From Microbacteriaceae bacterium (GTDB taxonomy: Bacteria; Actinomycetota; Actinomycetes; Actinomycetales; Microbacteriaceae): 39,223 nt of DNA. Below the pieces are notes generated by a model, which ran no database searches, was not told the origin of the DNA, and was given only the letters and a program-made list of their open reading frames with translations. The position numbers and the translations under genes were made by a program. Below, piece after piece: positions 28,084 to 37,488 of the stretch; positions within the stretch are counted from its first letter, which is position 1; every line of letters starts with the position of its first letter. Where the stretch lies: positions 1 to 39,223 of the forward strand of contig JAVECW010000123.1 in the NCBI GenBank assembly GCA_030841285.1. The letters are read 5' to 3'.

Positions 28084-30147
28084 CGACAGTTCGTTCGACC
28101 CGGCGATGATGAAGTCCTTGCGCGGGGCGACATCGTTGCCCATGAGCAGCTCGAACACCTTGGCGGCCTGCTCGGCATCCTGCACGCGGACACGACGCAG
28201 CGTGCGGTGCCGGCGATCCATGGTCGTCGTCGCGAGCTGGTCTGCGTCCATCTCGCCGAGACCCTTATAGCGCTGGATCGGCTCCTGGTAGCGCTTGTTG
28301 GTGCGCTTGAGCCCAGCCAGGATGCCCTGCAATTCGGCTTCCGAGTACGTATAGATGGTCTCGTTCGGCTTGGTGCCGGGGTTCATCACGATCACGCGGT
28401 GCAGCGGTGGAACGGCGGCGAACACCCTGCCCTCCTCGATCATCGGCCGCATGTATCGGAAGAGCAGCGTCAGCAGCAGGGTGCGGATGTGCGCGCCGTC
28501 GACATCCGCGTCGCTCATGATGATGATCTTGCCGTAGCGGGCTATCGAGATGTCGAAGCTGCGGCCGGAGCCGGCGCCGAGCACCTGGATGATCGACGCG
28601 CACTCACTGTTGGAGAGCATGTCGGAGACGGATGCCTTCTGCACGTTCAGGATCTTGCCGCGGATCGGCAGCAGCGCCTGATACTCGCTGTCCCGCGCCC
28701 GGCGCGCTGTGCCGAGGGCGGAGTCGCCCTCGACGATGAACAGTTCGCTGTTGGAGACATCGCTCGACCGGCAGTCGACGAGCTTGGCCGGGAGCGACGA
28801 GCTCTCCAGCGCGTTCTTGCGCCGCTGGGTCTCCTTGTGCGCACGAGCCGAGATTCGTGACTTCATCTCGGCGACGACCTTATCGAGCAACAGCGCGGAC
28901 TGCGCCTTGTCGTCGCGCTTGCTCGAGGAGAACCGCTCGCCCATCGCCTTTGCGACGACGTTCGCGACGATCGCGCGCACAGCCGGGGTACCGAGGACCT
29001 CCTTGGTCTGCCCCTCGAACTGCGGCTCTGGCAAGCGCACCGTCAGCACGGCCGTGAGACCCGCGAAGACGTCGTCCTTCTCCAGCTTGTCGTTGCCCAC
29101 CTTGAGCCTGCGCGCATTGACCTCGACCTGCTGGCGCAGGAACTTGAGCATGCCGGCATCGAAGCCGGCCTGGTGGCTGCCGCCCTTGGGCGTGGCGATG
29201 ATGTTGACGAAGCTCCGCATCACAGTGTCGTATCCCGTGCCCCAACGCAGCGCAATGTCGACGTGACACTCCCGCTTGAGCTCGGTCGGAACCATGGCAC
29301 CGGTCTCGGTGATCACGGGGACAGTCTCGGTGAAGTGGCCGGAGCCGTGCAGTCGCCAGGTTTCGGTCAACGGGCTGTCGGGAGCGAGGAAGTCCACGAA
29401 CTCCGAGATGCCGCCTTGGTACGTGAACGCGGTGTCGACCGTCTCGCCGCCACGCTGGTCTGCGATATTCAGGACGAGGCCGGGAACCAAGAAAGCGGTC
29501 TGGCGCGCGCGGCCGAGCAGCTCATCCGTCTGGAACTCCGCACCCGTCGTGAAGATCTGCCGGTCGGCCCAATAGCGGATGCGCGTTCCCGTCACGCCTT
29601 TGGCGACCTTGCCGACGACGCGCAGCTCGCTTCCGCTCTCGAACGGCGCGAACACGGCATCCGGGCTTGCCGGGCCACCCTTGTCGGCGAAAATGCCAGG
29701 CTCACCGCGGTGGAACGACATCGCCCAGGTCTTGCCGTCGCGGTCGACCTCGACGTCGAGTCGCTCGGAGAGAGCGTTGACGACGGATGCTCCGACACCG
29801 TGCAATCCGCCGGATGCAGCGTACGAGCCAGAACCGAACTTGCCGCCGGCGTGCAGCTTCGTGAAGACCACCTCGACGCCACTCAGACCCGTCTTGGGCT
29901 CGATGTCGACCGGAATTCCGCGCGCCTTGTCGCGCACTTCGACGCTGTCATCGGAGTGCAGGATCACGTCGATCGCGCCGCCATGGCCTGCGAGCGCTTC
30001 GTCAACGGAGTTGTCGATGATTTCCCAGAGGCAGTGCATGAGACCGCGGGAATCCGTCGAACCGATGTACATGCCCGGCCGCTTGCGAACGGCTTCAAGG
30101 CCCTCCAATACGGAGAGATGCCTGGCGGAATAGTCTGAGCTCGACAC
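28063..30147 (-). CDS. parE: Type II topoisomerase subunit B, ParE/topoisomerase IV type
   Basis: This is the 694-residue ATPase subunit. The GHKL domain has the Bergerat motifs EIIDNSVDEALAGH and GGLHGVGASVVNALSERL. The transducer follows to about 400. The TOPRIM domain has LFIVEGDSALGTARRA and IIMSDADVDGAHIRTLLL, with the Glu and Asp metal ligands. YKGLGEMDADQL lies near the C-terminus. The start is GTG at 30147, with AGGAG 5 nt upstream; a GTG five codons earlier has no such site. It is convergent with its partner subunit, not in an operon with it. Confidence 0.93.
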   Translation of the reverse strand: MSSSDYSARHLSVLEGLEAVRKRPGMYIGSTDSRGLMHCLWEIIDNSVDEALAGHGGAIDVILHSDDSVEVRDKARGIPVDIEPKTGLSGVEVVFTKLHAGGKFGSGSYAASGGLHGVGASVVNALSERLDVEVDRDGKTWAMSFHRGEPGIFADKGGPASPDAVFAPFESGSELRVVGKVAKGVTGTRIRYWADRQIFTTGAEFQTDELLGRARQTAFLVPGLVLNIADQRGGETVDTAFTYQGGISEFVDFLAPDSPLTETWRLHGSGHFTETVPVITETGAMVPTELKRECHVDIALRWGTGYDTVMRSFVNIIATPKGGSHQAGFDAGMLKFLRQQVEVNARRLKVGNDKLEKDDVFAGLTAVLTVRLPEPQFEGQTKEVLGTPAVRAIVANVVAKAMGERFSSSKRDDKAQSALLLDKVVAEMKSRISARAHKETQRRKNALESSSLPAKLVDCRSSDVSNSELFIVEGDSALGTARRARDSEYQALLPIRGKILNVQKASVSDMLSNSECASIIQVLGAGSGRSFDISIARYGKIIIMSDADVDGAHIRTLLLTLLFRYMRPMIEEGRVFAAVPPLHRVIVMNPGTKPNETIYTYSEAELQGILAGLKRTNKRYQEPIQRYKGLGEMDADQLATTTMDRRHRTLRRVRVQDAEQAAKVFELLMGNDVAPRKDFIIAGSNELSRSRIDV

Positions 30148-30368
30148 GAACGCTCCTTGCACAAATGACGGCGCTACTGAAAAGACCTGAACGCCCGATC
30201 CTCACCCAGCGTACTGAGCCTCGAGCCGCCGACCGTGCACGACACCCATTCGGGCTAAATGGCTACGCGTACAGCGAAATGCCAGCCAAACAGCACGTAC
30301 CTCGGAGCCGAACGTGCTTTCATTGATGTATCACGTTGATCGATTCACAAGCATTGGAGGCGGATCTT

Positions 30369-30605
30369 ATGTCAACGATAAGCACAAATACGGGTGCGGT
30401 TGACGAGCTCGCCTCCGAGCCGCAGCTCACGGCGGCCGACCGCTGCGATAGCTGCGGAGCCCAGGCGTACATCCGGGTGACCGTGAACAACGGTGAGCTG
30501 CTGTTCTGCGCGCACCACGGCAAGAAGCACCAGGAGAAGCTGTCGGCCATCGCTCACAGCTGGCACGACGAGACTGCCCGTCTCTTCGAGGAGCAGCGCG
30601 CCTAG
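30369..30605 (+). CDS. DUF7455 small putative zinc protein
   Basis: The 78-residue protein has the core DRCDSCGAQAYIRVTV and then ELLFCAHHGKKHQEKL. The Cys-x2-Cys and Cys-x-His-His set looks like a compact zinc site. The family is widespread in actinobacteria next to the principal sigma gene, and sigA is 4 kb away here. The start is set by GGAGG 8 nt upstream of ATG 30369. Function unknown. The 206-bp gap before it, shared with the divergent parE, holds no gene I can support. Confidence 0.85.
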   Translation: MSTISTNTGAVDELASEPQLTAADRCDSCGAQAYIRVTVNNGELLFCAHHGKKHQEKLSAIAHSWHDETARLFEEQRA

Positions 30606-30646
30606 CTGGCGACGAGTCAATACCCCACGCGAGAGGGATGCGATCG

Positions 30647-31369
30647 GTGGCTACGGGTGTGCGCAGGCGGGCCTCCATCGATCTCGACGCGATTATCGCG
30701 AATGCACGGATAAGCACATCTGACCTGTCGGAGAGCATGGCGGACCTTCGCGCGGATGCCTACGGCCACGGCTTTGCTCCCGTTCTGAGCGCACTCGGCG
30801 AGGCGGGCGTTCGCACATTTCTCGCCTCAAACCACGAGGATGCTGCGCTCGTGCGGTCGATCGACCCGCACATGCGTGTACACGTCGGCGGGAGCGAATC
30901 GGCTGCCAGGCCGTTGCCGTCGCAGGTCATCGGCCTTGGCCTCTACGGACTCGGCGTCGCGCCGGGCCTGCGCCCCACTCTTCGGCTCAGTGGCGAGGTC
31001 ATCGCCGTCAAGACCATTCCCGGTGGCAGCGGGGTCTCGTACGGCTACACCTACCGCACCTCCGCCCCGACCCGGCTCGCACTGGTCGCACTCGGCTTCG
31101 CCGACGGTGTCCCGCGCGTCGCATCGAACCGCGCACCCGTCCTCGTGAACGGTTTCCGAGCGCTCGTCGCCGGGAGGATCGCGATGGACCAGTTCGTCGT
31201 CGACCTGGGCGATCATCCGGCGAGTGTCGGCGATGAGGCCATTCTGCTGGGAGACGCCTCGCGGGATGAGCCGACGGTCGAGGACTGGGCCGAGGCCGCA
31301 CGCGTTCGACCGGAAGTCATCCTCTCCGGGCTGGGAAAGCGGATCGAACGAGCGTACTCACGCGCATGA
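30647..31369 (+). CDS. Truncated alanine-racemase-like protein (C-terminal domain, PLP lysine absent)
   Basis: The 240-residue protein is about two-thirds of normal alanine racemase length. The N-terminus still resembles the first barrel strands, but the PLP-lysine motif reads ADLRADAYGHG, with Arg35 for Lys. Most of the barrel is missing: the segments for Arg136, His166 and Ser204 (Geobacillus numbering) are deleted, and the Arg219 segment reads VIGLGLYGLG. The C-terminal domain is complete: SGVSYGYTYRTSAPTRLA with Tyr132, GFADGVPR, and GRIAMDQFVVDL with Met180-Asp181. GTG at 30647 is chosen because GAGAGG is 10 nt upstream; ATG at 30638 is too close to it. It overlaps the next gene by ATGA. 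It cannot bind PLP normally; a partner role is likely. Confidence 0.85.
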   Translation: MATGVRRRASIDLDAIIANARISTSDLSESMADLRADAYGHGFAPVLSALGEAGVRTFLASNHEDAALVRSIDPHMRVHVGGSESAARPLPSQVIGLGLYGLGVAPGLRPTLRLSGEVIAVKTIPGGSGVSYGYTYRTSAPTRLALVALGFADGVPRVASNRAPVLVNGFRALVAGRIAMDQFVVDLGDHPASVGDEAILLGDASRDEPTVEDWAEAARVRPEVILSGLGKRIERAYSRA

Positions 31370-32436
31370 GCCGTCCGACGCCGAACCCGCACGCCGAGGC
31401 CGTGATCAACCTGGTCGCTCTCGAGCACAACGTTCGAAGCATCGCCCAGCTCGTCGCGCCCGCCCAACTGATGTTCGCGGTCAAGGCCAATGCGTACGCG
31501 CACGGGCTCCTCCCCGTTGCCACGGCCGGGCTTGCGGCCGGAGCCTCCTCCCTTGCCGTGCTCGAGATCCCGGCCGGCCTGGCCTTGCGCACCGCGGGCG
31601 TGACGGCCCCGCTGCTCGCATGGCTACACGGAACCGAGACGGACTTTCGTGCGGGCATCGAGGCCGACATCGAACTCGGCATCTCTGCCGTCTGGCAGCT
31701 CGAGGCGATCGCGGCATCCGAAGCGAACCGTCCGGCCGTCGTCCACCTCAAGGTCGACTCCGGTCTCAGCCGCAACGGCGCGACGATCGAGGACTGGCCC
31801 GAACTTGTGCGGACCGCCCTTGCGGCGGAGCGCGCAGGGGTCCTCAGGATTCGCGCCGCGTGGTCGCATCTCGCCGACGCATCCGTCGCAGATGACGAAG
31901 CAGCACTCGCGGCATTCCTGAATGCCGTCGCCGTCGCGGAAGCACTCGGAGCTCGCTTCGAACTCCTGCACCTGGCCGCGAGCTCGGCCGGGATCAGGAT
32001 GCCGGAGGCGCGCTTCGGACTCGTACGCATCGGCATCGCGGCCTACGGCATCTCGCCATTCGACGACCGGACGGGTGCCGAGCTCGGCCTGGTCCCGGTC
32101 ATGTCGCTGCGCGCACCCGTCATCGAGACGAGCGTGGGCGGTTCGAGGCTCGCGCGGGTCGCGGCCGGCTTCGCGGACGGGGTCCCGACCATCGGGCTCG
32201 AGCAAGCCTCGATCCTCGTCAATGGCGTGCGCTGCCCGATCGCATCCGTCGAGGTCGACTCGCTGCTCGTCGACACGGACGGTGCGCGAGTGGAGGTCGG
32301 CGACGTCGCAATCATCTTCGGCGCGGGCGACGAGGGCGAACCCACCGCGGAAGAGTGGGCGGAATGGGCGGAGACGATCGGAGATGAGATCGTCACGAGC
32401 GTCGCTCCCCGCGTTCCGCGGGTGTACCTCCGCTAG
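31366..32436 (+). CDS. Alanine-racemase-like PLP protein lacking the catalytic Tyr loop
   Basis: The 356-residue protein has an alanine racemase PLP barrel with Lys40 in FAVKANAYAHG, Tyr44, Arg136 in LKVDSGLSRNG, His168 in WSHLADA, Ser207 in AASSAGI and Arg221 in LVRIGIAAYG. Tyr354 ends the protein in PRVPRVYLR. The C-terminal domain is degenerate: the loop with the catalytic Tyr (normally in SYGRTY) is missing, so the sequence runs ETSVGGSRLARVAAGFADG. The usual SMDQ reads VEVDS, with Met lost. It could bind PLP but by itself lacks the second base of racemisation. It is translationally coupled to the preceding gene, which keeps exactly the missing residues. A diamino-acid or alanine racemase as a heterodimer is inferred. 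Confidence 0.88.
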   Translation: MSRPTPNPHAEAVINLVALEHNVRSIAQLVAPAQLMFAVKANAYAHGLLPVATAGLAAGASSLAVLEIPAGLALRTAGVTAPLLAWLHGTETDFRAGIEADIELGISAVWQLEAIAASEANRPAVVHLKVDSGLSRNGATIEDWPELVRTALAAERAGVLRIRAAWSHLADASVADDEAALAAFLNAVAVAEALGARFELLHLAASSAGIRMPEARFGLVRIGIAAYGISPFDDRTGAELGLVPVMSLRAPVIETSVGGSRLARVAAGFADGVPTIGLEQASILVNGVRCPIASVEVDSLLVDTDGARVEVGDVAIIFGAGDEGEPTAEEWAEWAETIGDEIVTSVAPRVPRVYLR

Positions 32437-32471
32437 CTCGCAACCTTCGGGCTGCGGGAACGCCGGGTCCG

Positions 32472-33224
32472 CTAGAGCGAGACGCGTGCGCCGCAGCGAG
32501 CGATGATCGCCTCGCGGGAGCGTGCAGCAAACTCGTCGACGCGCGCGAGCTCCGGCGCAGCTGTCAGGACAGCCCCGGAATCCCGCCGCCGAAGCGCCGC
32601 GAGCAGCAGGCGGTCGGCCACGACCGGGTTCATCGGCAGGAGCGAGCCGTGCAGTTGCGTGCCGACGCTCTCACCCACCCGGATGCCCTCGAACCGCTCG
32701 CCCGCGACATCCGGAGTGTTTCCGCCGCCGCTGACGACCACGCCGAAGGGCAGAGCGCCCTCCTCGAGAACCGTCGCCGCTGAGTGGTTCTCGAAGCCGG
32801 TCACGATGCCATCCGATGTCTTCAGCACGACCTCGCCGACCGTGCGCGCGGCGCCGAGGATCGCTCGCGACGGGAAGACCCCCGCACCGGCGAGGCGGTC
32901 TCCCTGGGCGGTGACGAGCTCACGACCGAGCAACTGCCAGCCGCCGGCGATCGCGAGGAAGGGCACGCCGGATGCCGCCAGCGACACGAGTCGGCTCGCG
33001 ATCCGCGCGACATCCTCGTGAACAGCGTGCTGCGCGGAAAGCGGACCGCTGCCGATGTGCACCAGGTCCACGTGCTCGGGGATCGCTTCTCCGACCTGGT
33101 GCTCGTGAACGACCGCCGGAATCCCACGCCAGGCCGCACGCGCGACGAGCGTCGTGACATTGCCGACGTCCCCGTTGATGCCGAGCTCGCGCGGATACAG
33201 GTGCAGAATGCGCAGCGGTTCCAT
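32472..33224 (-). CDS. gatD: GatD-like class I glutamine amidotransferase with Cys-to-Ala nucleophile
   Basis: The 250-residue protein has the CobB/CobQ-type glutaminase fold of GatD, partner of MurT in amidating lipid II D-glutamate. Typical signs are LRILHLYPRELGINGDVGNV at the N-terminus and GFENHSAAT in the middle. GTQLHGSLLPMNPVVAD carries His192. At the nucleophile elbow, FLAIAGGWQLLG has Ala93 where GatD has Cys (Cys94 in S. aureus), so it should not release ammonia from glutamine. ATG at 33224 shares one base with the murT stop. A longer frame to 33359 lies within murT and lacks family sequence. The symbol marks homology, not activity. Confidence 0.88.
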   Translation of the reverse strand: MEPLRILHLYPRELGINGDVGNVTTLVARAAWRGIPAVVHEHQVGEAIPEHVDLVHIGSGPLSAQHAVHEDVARIASRLVSLAASGVPFLAIAGGWQLLGRELVTAQGDRLAGAGVFPSRAILGAARTVGEVVLKTSDGIVTGFENHSAATVLEEGALPFGVVVSGGGNTPDVAGERFEGIRVGESVGTQLHGSLLPMNPVVADRLLLAALRRRDSGAVLTAAPELARVDEFAARSREAIIARCGARVSL

Positions 33225-34495
33225 CACTCGCCGCCCTCCAGGTCGAGGAATCCCAGGTGCTTCCTGATGAGCATCATCTGCTCGTAGTTCACGATCATGG
33301 TCTTCATCCCGCGTGCCGGCCTTGGCAGCGACAGAAAGGCCTCGAGCGCCGCACGCCACTCCGGCACGACCTGGCCGACAGGGATACCCGAATAGCCAAA
33401 TCGCGTCGCGAACTGCCAGGCCTTGGTGCCGGTGACCACGTCGACGTGGTCGAGCGACGACAGGTCGATGTCGTAGATCCAGGATGGATCCGGCGTGCCC
33501 TCGTCGACCGCCACGTACACCTGCTCGGGCGCCGCGTCCAGGTAGTCGAGGTTCAGCTGAAGGCTGGGCGGGTTCTTCATCATGATGATCTCGATGTCCT
33601 CGCCACGCACGTTCAGCGTCTCGCCGCGTCCGTAGACCGTGCGCAGCGTGGTCATCGCACTCTGCGTCGCGGATGGCGAGAAGCGATCACCCAGCAACTC
33701 GAGTGCGGTCGAGACGGCGCCGGCGGCATCCACCGCGTAGTGGAGTCCGCGAGAGGGCAACGCGATGGGAACCGGTGTGCCATCGACGAGCAGGGTCGCC
33801 TCGCGCGCTCGAAGCTCGGAGACGGTCACACGTGCGGGAGCCAGGGGCGCTTCGCCCGCTCCCGCAAAGGCCTCGACATTCGCGAGGCCATTCGGCGACG
33901 CCTCGATGAGCGATGGAGCGACGTCGAATGACGCGATGGTCCGCGACCCGTCTGACAGAGCAGCAGCAACACCGCGAAGGCTGTCGTCGTTCGCGTTGAC
34001 GACCAGGAGCTTGTCGGCCGTCTGGCCGATCTTGCGCAGCATCTCGACAACGCGCGCCGGCTCGAAGAAGCGGTTCAACTGGTCGATCTGCACGTTCAGC
34101 AGCAGCACAGCCTGGGGTTTGAGGGCATGGGCCAGGGCGACTCCGTACGCCTCGTCGACCTCAATGACGCCGACGTCGGCGTGAACGTAGCCGTCGAGTG
34201 GAACGGACGCGAGCATGGCGGATGCGATACCCTGCGGCAGGTTCCCGCCGGACGGGTTCGTGAAGACATTCAACCCGTGCTCACGCAGAATGCCCGCGAG
34301 CATGTTCGTGGTTGTCGACTTGCCATTCGACCCCGAGACGAACACGAGGCCGAGTGGGAGCCGGCTGACGGCTCGCTCCAGGAAGCGTGGCGCAATGGCC
34401 AGGACGACGCGCCCGGGCACGGCGGATCCCCCACCTCGCAATCGCAGCACCCAACGGGCGAAGCGACCAGCGAGGACCGCCAGCCTGTAGCGCAC
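33224..34495 (-). CDS. murT: MurT-like Mur ligase without the Cys4 zinc ribbon
   Basis: The 423-residue protein has a Mur-ligase central domain with P-loop FVSGSNGKSTTTN (Lys59), NPSGGNLPQGIASAML and EVDEAYG. The conserved FRDQLDRYGE region is altered to VQIDQLNRFFE. The zinc-ribbon insertion expected near 200-230 is absent; the whole protein contains no cysteine. The C-terminal DUF1727-like domain has YGRGETLNV, MMKNPPSLQLNLDYL, DPSWIYDIDLSSL and VTGTKAWQFATRFGYSG. In canonical MurT the enzyme activates the D-Glu alpha-carboxyl of lipid II with ATP. Start: GTG, 5 nt after the sigA stop; it is probably co-transcribed with sigA. What nucleophile it uses without glutaminase-derived ammonia is open. 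Confidence 0.88.
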   Translation of the reverse strand: MRYRLAVLAGRFARWVLRLRGGGSAVPGRVVLAIAPRFLERAVSRLPLGLVFVSGSNGKSTTTNMLAGILREHGLNVFTNPSGGNLPQGIASAMLASVPLDGYVHADVGVIEVDEAYGVALAHALKPQAVLLLNVQIDQLNRFFEPARVVEMLRKIGQTADKLLVVNANDDSLRGVAAALSDGSRTIASFDVAPSLIEASPNGLANVEAFAGAGEAPLAPARVTVSELRAREATLLVDGTPVPIALPSRGLHYAVDAAGAVSTALELLGDRFSPSATQSAMTTLRTVYGRGETLNVRGEDIEIIMMKNPPSLQLNLDYLDAAPEQVYVAVDEGTPDPSWIYDIDLSSLDHVDVVTGTKAWQFATRFGYSGIPVGQVVPEWRAALEAFLSLPRPARGMKTMIVNYEQMMLIRKHLGFLDLEGGE

Positions 34496-34500
34496 CTGGG

Positions 34501-35922
<1,422 letters not shown>

Positions 35923-35995
35923 GTGAACACCTTTCGTACCAAGCGGAGGCGAGCTCGCGCTCCAAAAGCCTGGCTCAGGTTGCATTTGGACATTA

Positions 35996-36018
35996 CTAGG
36001 ACCCATGTCAAGTCCTAG
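35996..36018. promoter_or_regulatory. Palindrome with TTGACA upstream of sigA
   Basis: CTAGGAC and GTCCTAG flank a 9-bp centre, about 75-95 bp upstream of the sigA start. On the sigA strand the centre contains TTGACA, a perfect -35 hexamer, but no good -10 lies 17 bp on (CAAATG at best). It is a candidate operator or promoter. The remainder of 35923-36112 has an AT-rich patch near 36070-36085 and no gene. Confidence 0.4.
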
Positions 36019-36112
36019 GTCTCTGCGTGGCGATCAATGATTCACCACACCCTGGATATGAACGGGTCCGATTGTTAATTATTGCACGCTTTGCTCGCGC
36101 CCCCAGCCACGG

Positions 36113-37441
36113 CTACTGCACGCGCCGCTTCCATGCCTCGATGATTGAAACCCAGAGAGGGCCCACTTCTATTCCCTCATCCTCGGAAAGCTTGCGCCTC
36201 GTTCTCCTGCGCGCTCTCAGGAGGAACAGTACGCCGATCCCAATGATTATGTACTGCACGGCGAAAGCCCACCGGAACGAATCAAGCGCATAGAGATCGG
36301 ATGCCCCGCCCCCGGCAATCCGGATCGCGTTCTGGGCATCAAGCAGGATGCCGATGAGGAACATCATCACGAAGCTCGCGAAGAAACCGCCCACGTTCAC
36401 GATTCCATTCGCCGAACCGAGACTGTGCAGCGGATTGAACGTGCGTGCGTAATCGAAGCCGATGACCGACCCCGGTCCCCCGACACCCATCACAATAAGG
36501 AGCAGGACGATCAGCCACAGCGGCGGAACGCCCGGCCACAGCAGGACGATGGTCCAGGCAATGCCAATGGCCGCAACGACGCCGAGCACGATGTTGCTCC
36601 GGCGCAGCGGGAAACGAGCCGTGAGCAGCCCGAGCACCGGCCCGGACACGATTCCGGCAGCCACGATGACGCTCAGGAGGCCGGCGGCCAGCCCGGGGTT
36701 GAGCTTGAGGCCGTAGACCATGAACGGAAAGCCCCACATGAGGCTGAAGACCGTCCCGGACGACTGTGTCGTGTAGTGCGACCAGAAGCCGAGCTGCGTG
36801 CCAGGGCGCGTGAGGCTTTTCCGGAGCTGACGCAGAGAGTCGGCCAGGCTGGCCGGACGCGGCCCCTCCGTCGATCCGTGCGGTCGATCCGCAATCACAA
36901 GCACGATTCCGACGAAAGCCAGCACCGAGAGAGATGCCGCAGAGAGGAAGGCCACCGTCCAACCGGACTCGTGCAGGATGATCGCGAATGGCACGGCGGA
37001 CACCACCTGCCCGAGCTGGCCGATGTTGGCCACCCACTGCGAGAGCTGTGGAACGATCCGGCCCTGGAACCAGGAGCTGGTGAGCCGGATGAGCGAGGTA
37101 AAGATGGCCGCGTCGCCAGCGCCGACGAGGATGCGCCCGATCACCGCCACCCCGATGGTCGGCGCAAACGCCACGGTCACCTGGCCGACGATCATGAGCG
37201 CGGTTCCCGTAGCCATCAGCCATCGCGACCCGATCCGGTCGATGAGCACCCCGACGGGGACCTGCATGGCCGCGTAGACGGCGAGTTGCACGACGGCGAG
37301 CGTGGCCAGCGTGGAGGCCGTGCTGTGGAAGCGATCGGTGGCCGCGACACCGGCGACACCGATGGTCGAGCGCTGCGTGATGGCGACCAGGTAGGCGAAC
37401 ACCCCGACGCCGTAGATCAGCCAGGAGCGTCGCGAGTTCAC
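36113..37441 (-). CDS. MFS transporter, 12 membrane segments
   Basis: The 442-residue major facilitator starts RSWLIYGVGVFAYLVAITQR and shows twelve hydrophobic segments. The loop 2-3 motif is VGVLIDRIGSRWLM, and loop 8-9 carries LTARFPLRRSN. It belongs with nitrate/nitrite-porter-like and sugar-phosphate-like antiporters in general plan. Substrate unknown. The GTG at 37441 lacks a Shine-Dalgarno and has TAAGCT 7 nt upstream, so the message may be leaderless. The long C-terminal tail after helix 12 (about 45 residues, basic then acidic) is unusual. Confidence 0.9.
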   Translation of the reverse strand: MNSRRSWLIYGVGVFAYLVAITQRSTIGVAGVAATDRFHSTASTLATLAVVQLAVYAAMQVPVGVLIDRIGSRWLMATGTALMIVGQVTVAFAPTIGVAVIGRILVGAGDAAIFTSLIRLTSSWFQGRIVPQLSQWVANIGQLGQVVSAVPFAIILHESGWTVAFLSAASLSVLAFVGIVLVIADRPHGSTEGPRPASLADSLRQLRKSLTRPGTQLGFWSHYTTQSSGTVFSLMWGFPFMVYGLKLNPGLAAGLLSVIVAAGIVSGPVLGLLTARFPLRRSNIVLGVVAAIGIAWTIVLLWPGVPPLWLIVLLLIVMGVGGPGSVIGFDYARTFNPLHSLGSANGIVNVGGFFASFVMMFLIGILLDAQNAIRIAGGGASDLYALDSFRWAFAVQYIIIGIGVLFLLRARRRTRRKLSEDEGIEVGPLWVSIIEAWKRRVQ

Positions 37442-37448
37442 TCAAGCA

Positions 37449-37454
37449 AGCTTA
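37449..37454 (-). promoter_or_regulatory. -10 element for a leaderless MFS transcript
   Basis: TAAGCT (minus strand) is 7 nt upstream of the GTG start, with no ribosome binding site. Confidence 0.4.
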
Positions 37455-37488
37455 ATCTGATCGCGAAGCCGGTCGCCGCGTGGCCGGA

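Noticed and set aside
30647-31369. First racemase-like gene as a decaying pseudogene
   Set aside because: The frame is intact, the C-terminal domain keeps the active-site residues, there is an ATGA overlap with the next gene, and no frameshift restores a full barrel.
36063-36085. AT-rich patch as a promoter for a rightward gene
   Set aside because: No rightward gene follows; it lies between the ends and starts of two leftward genes and has no well-spaced -35/-10 pair.
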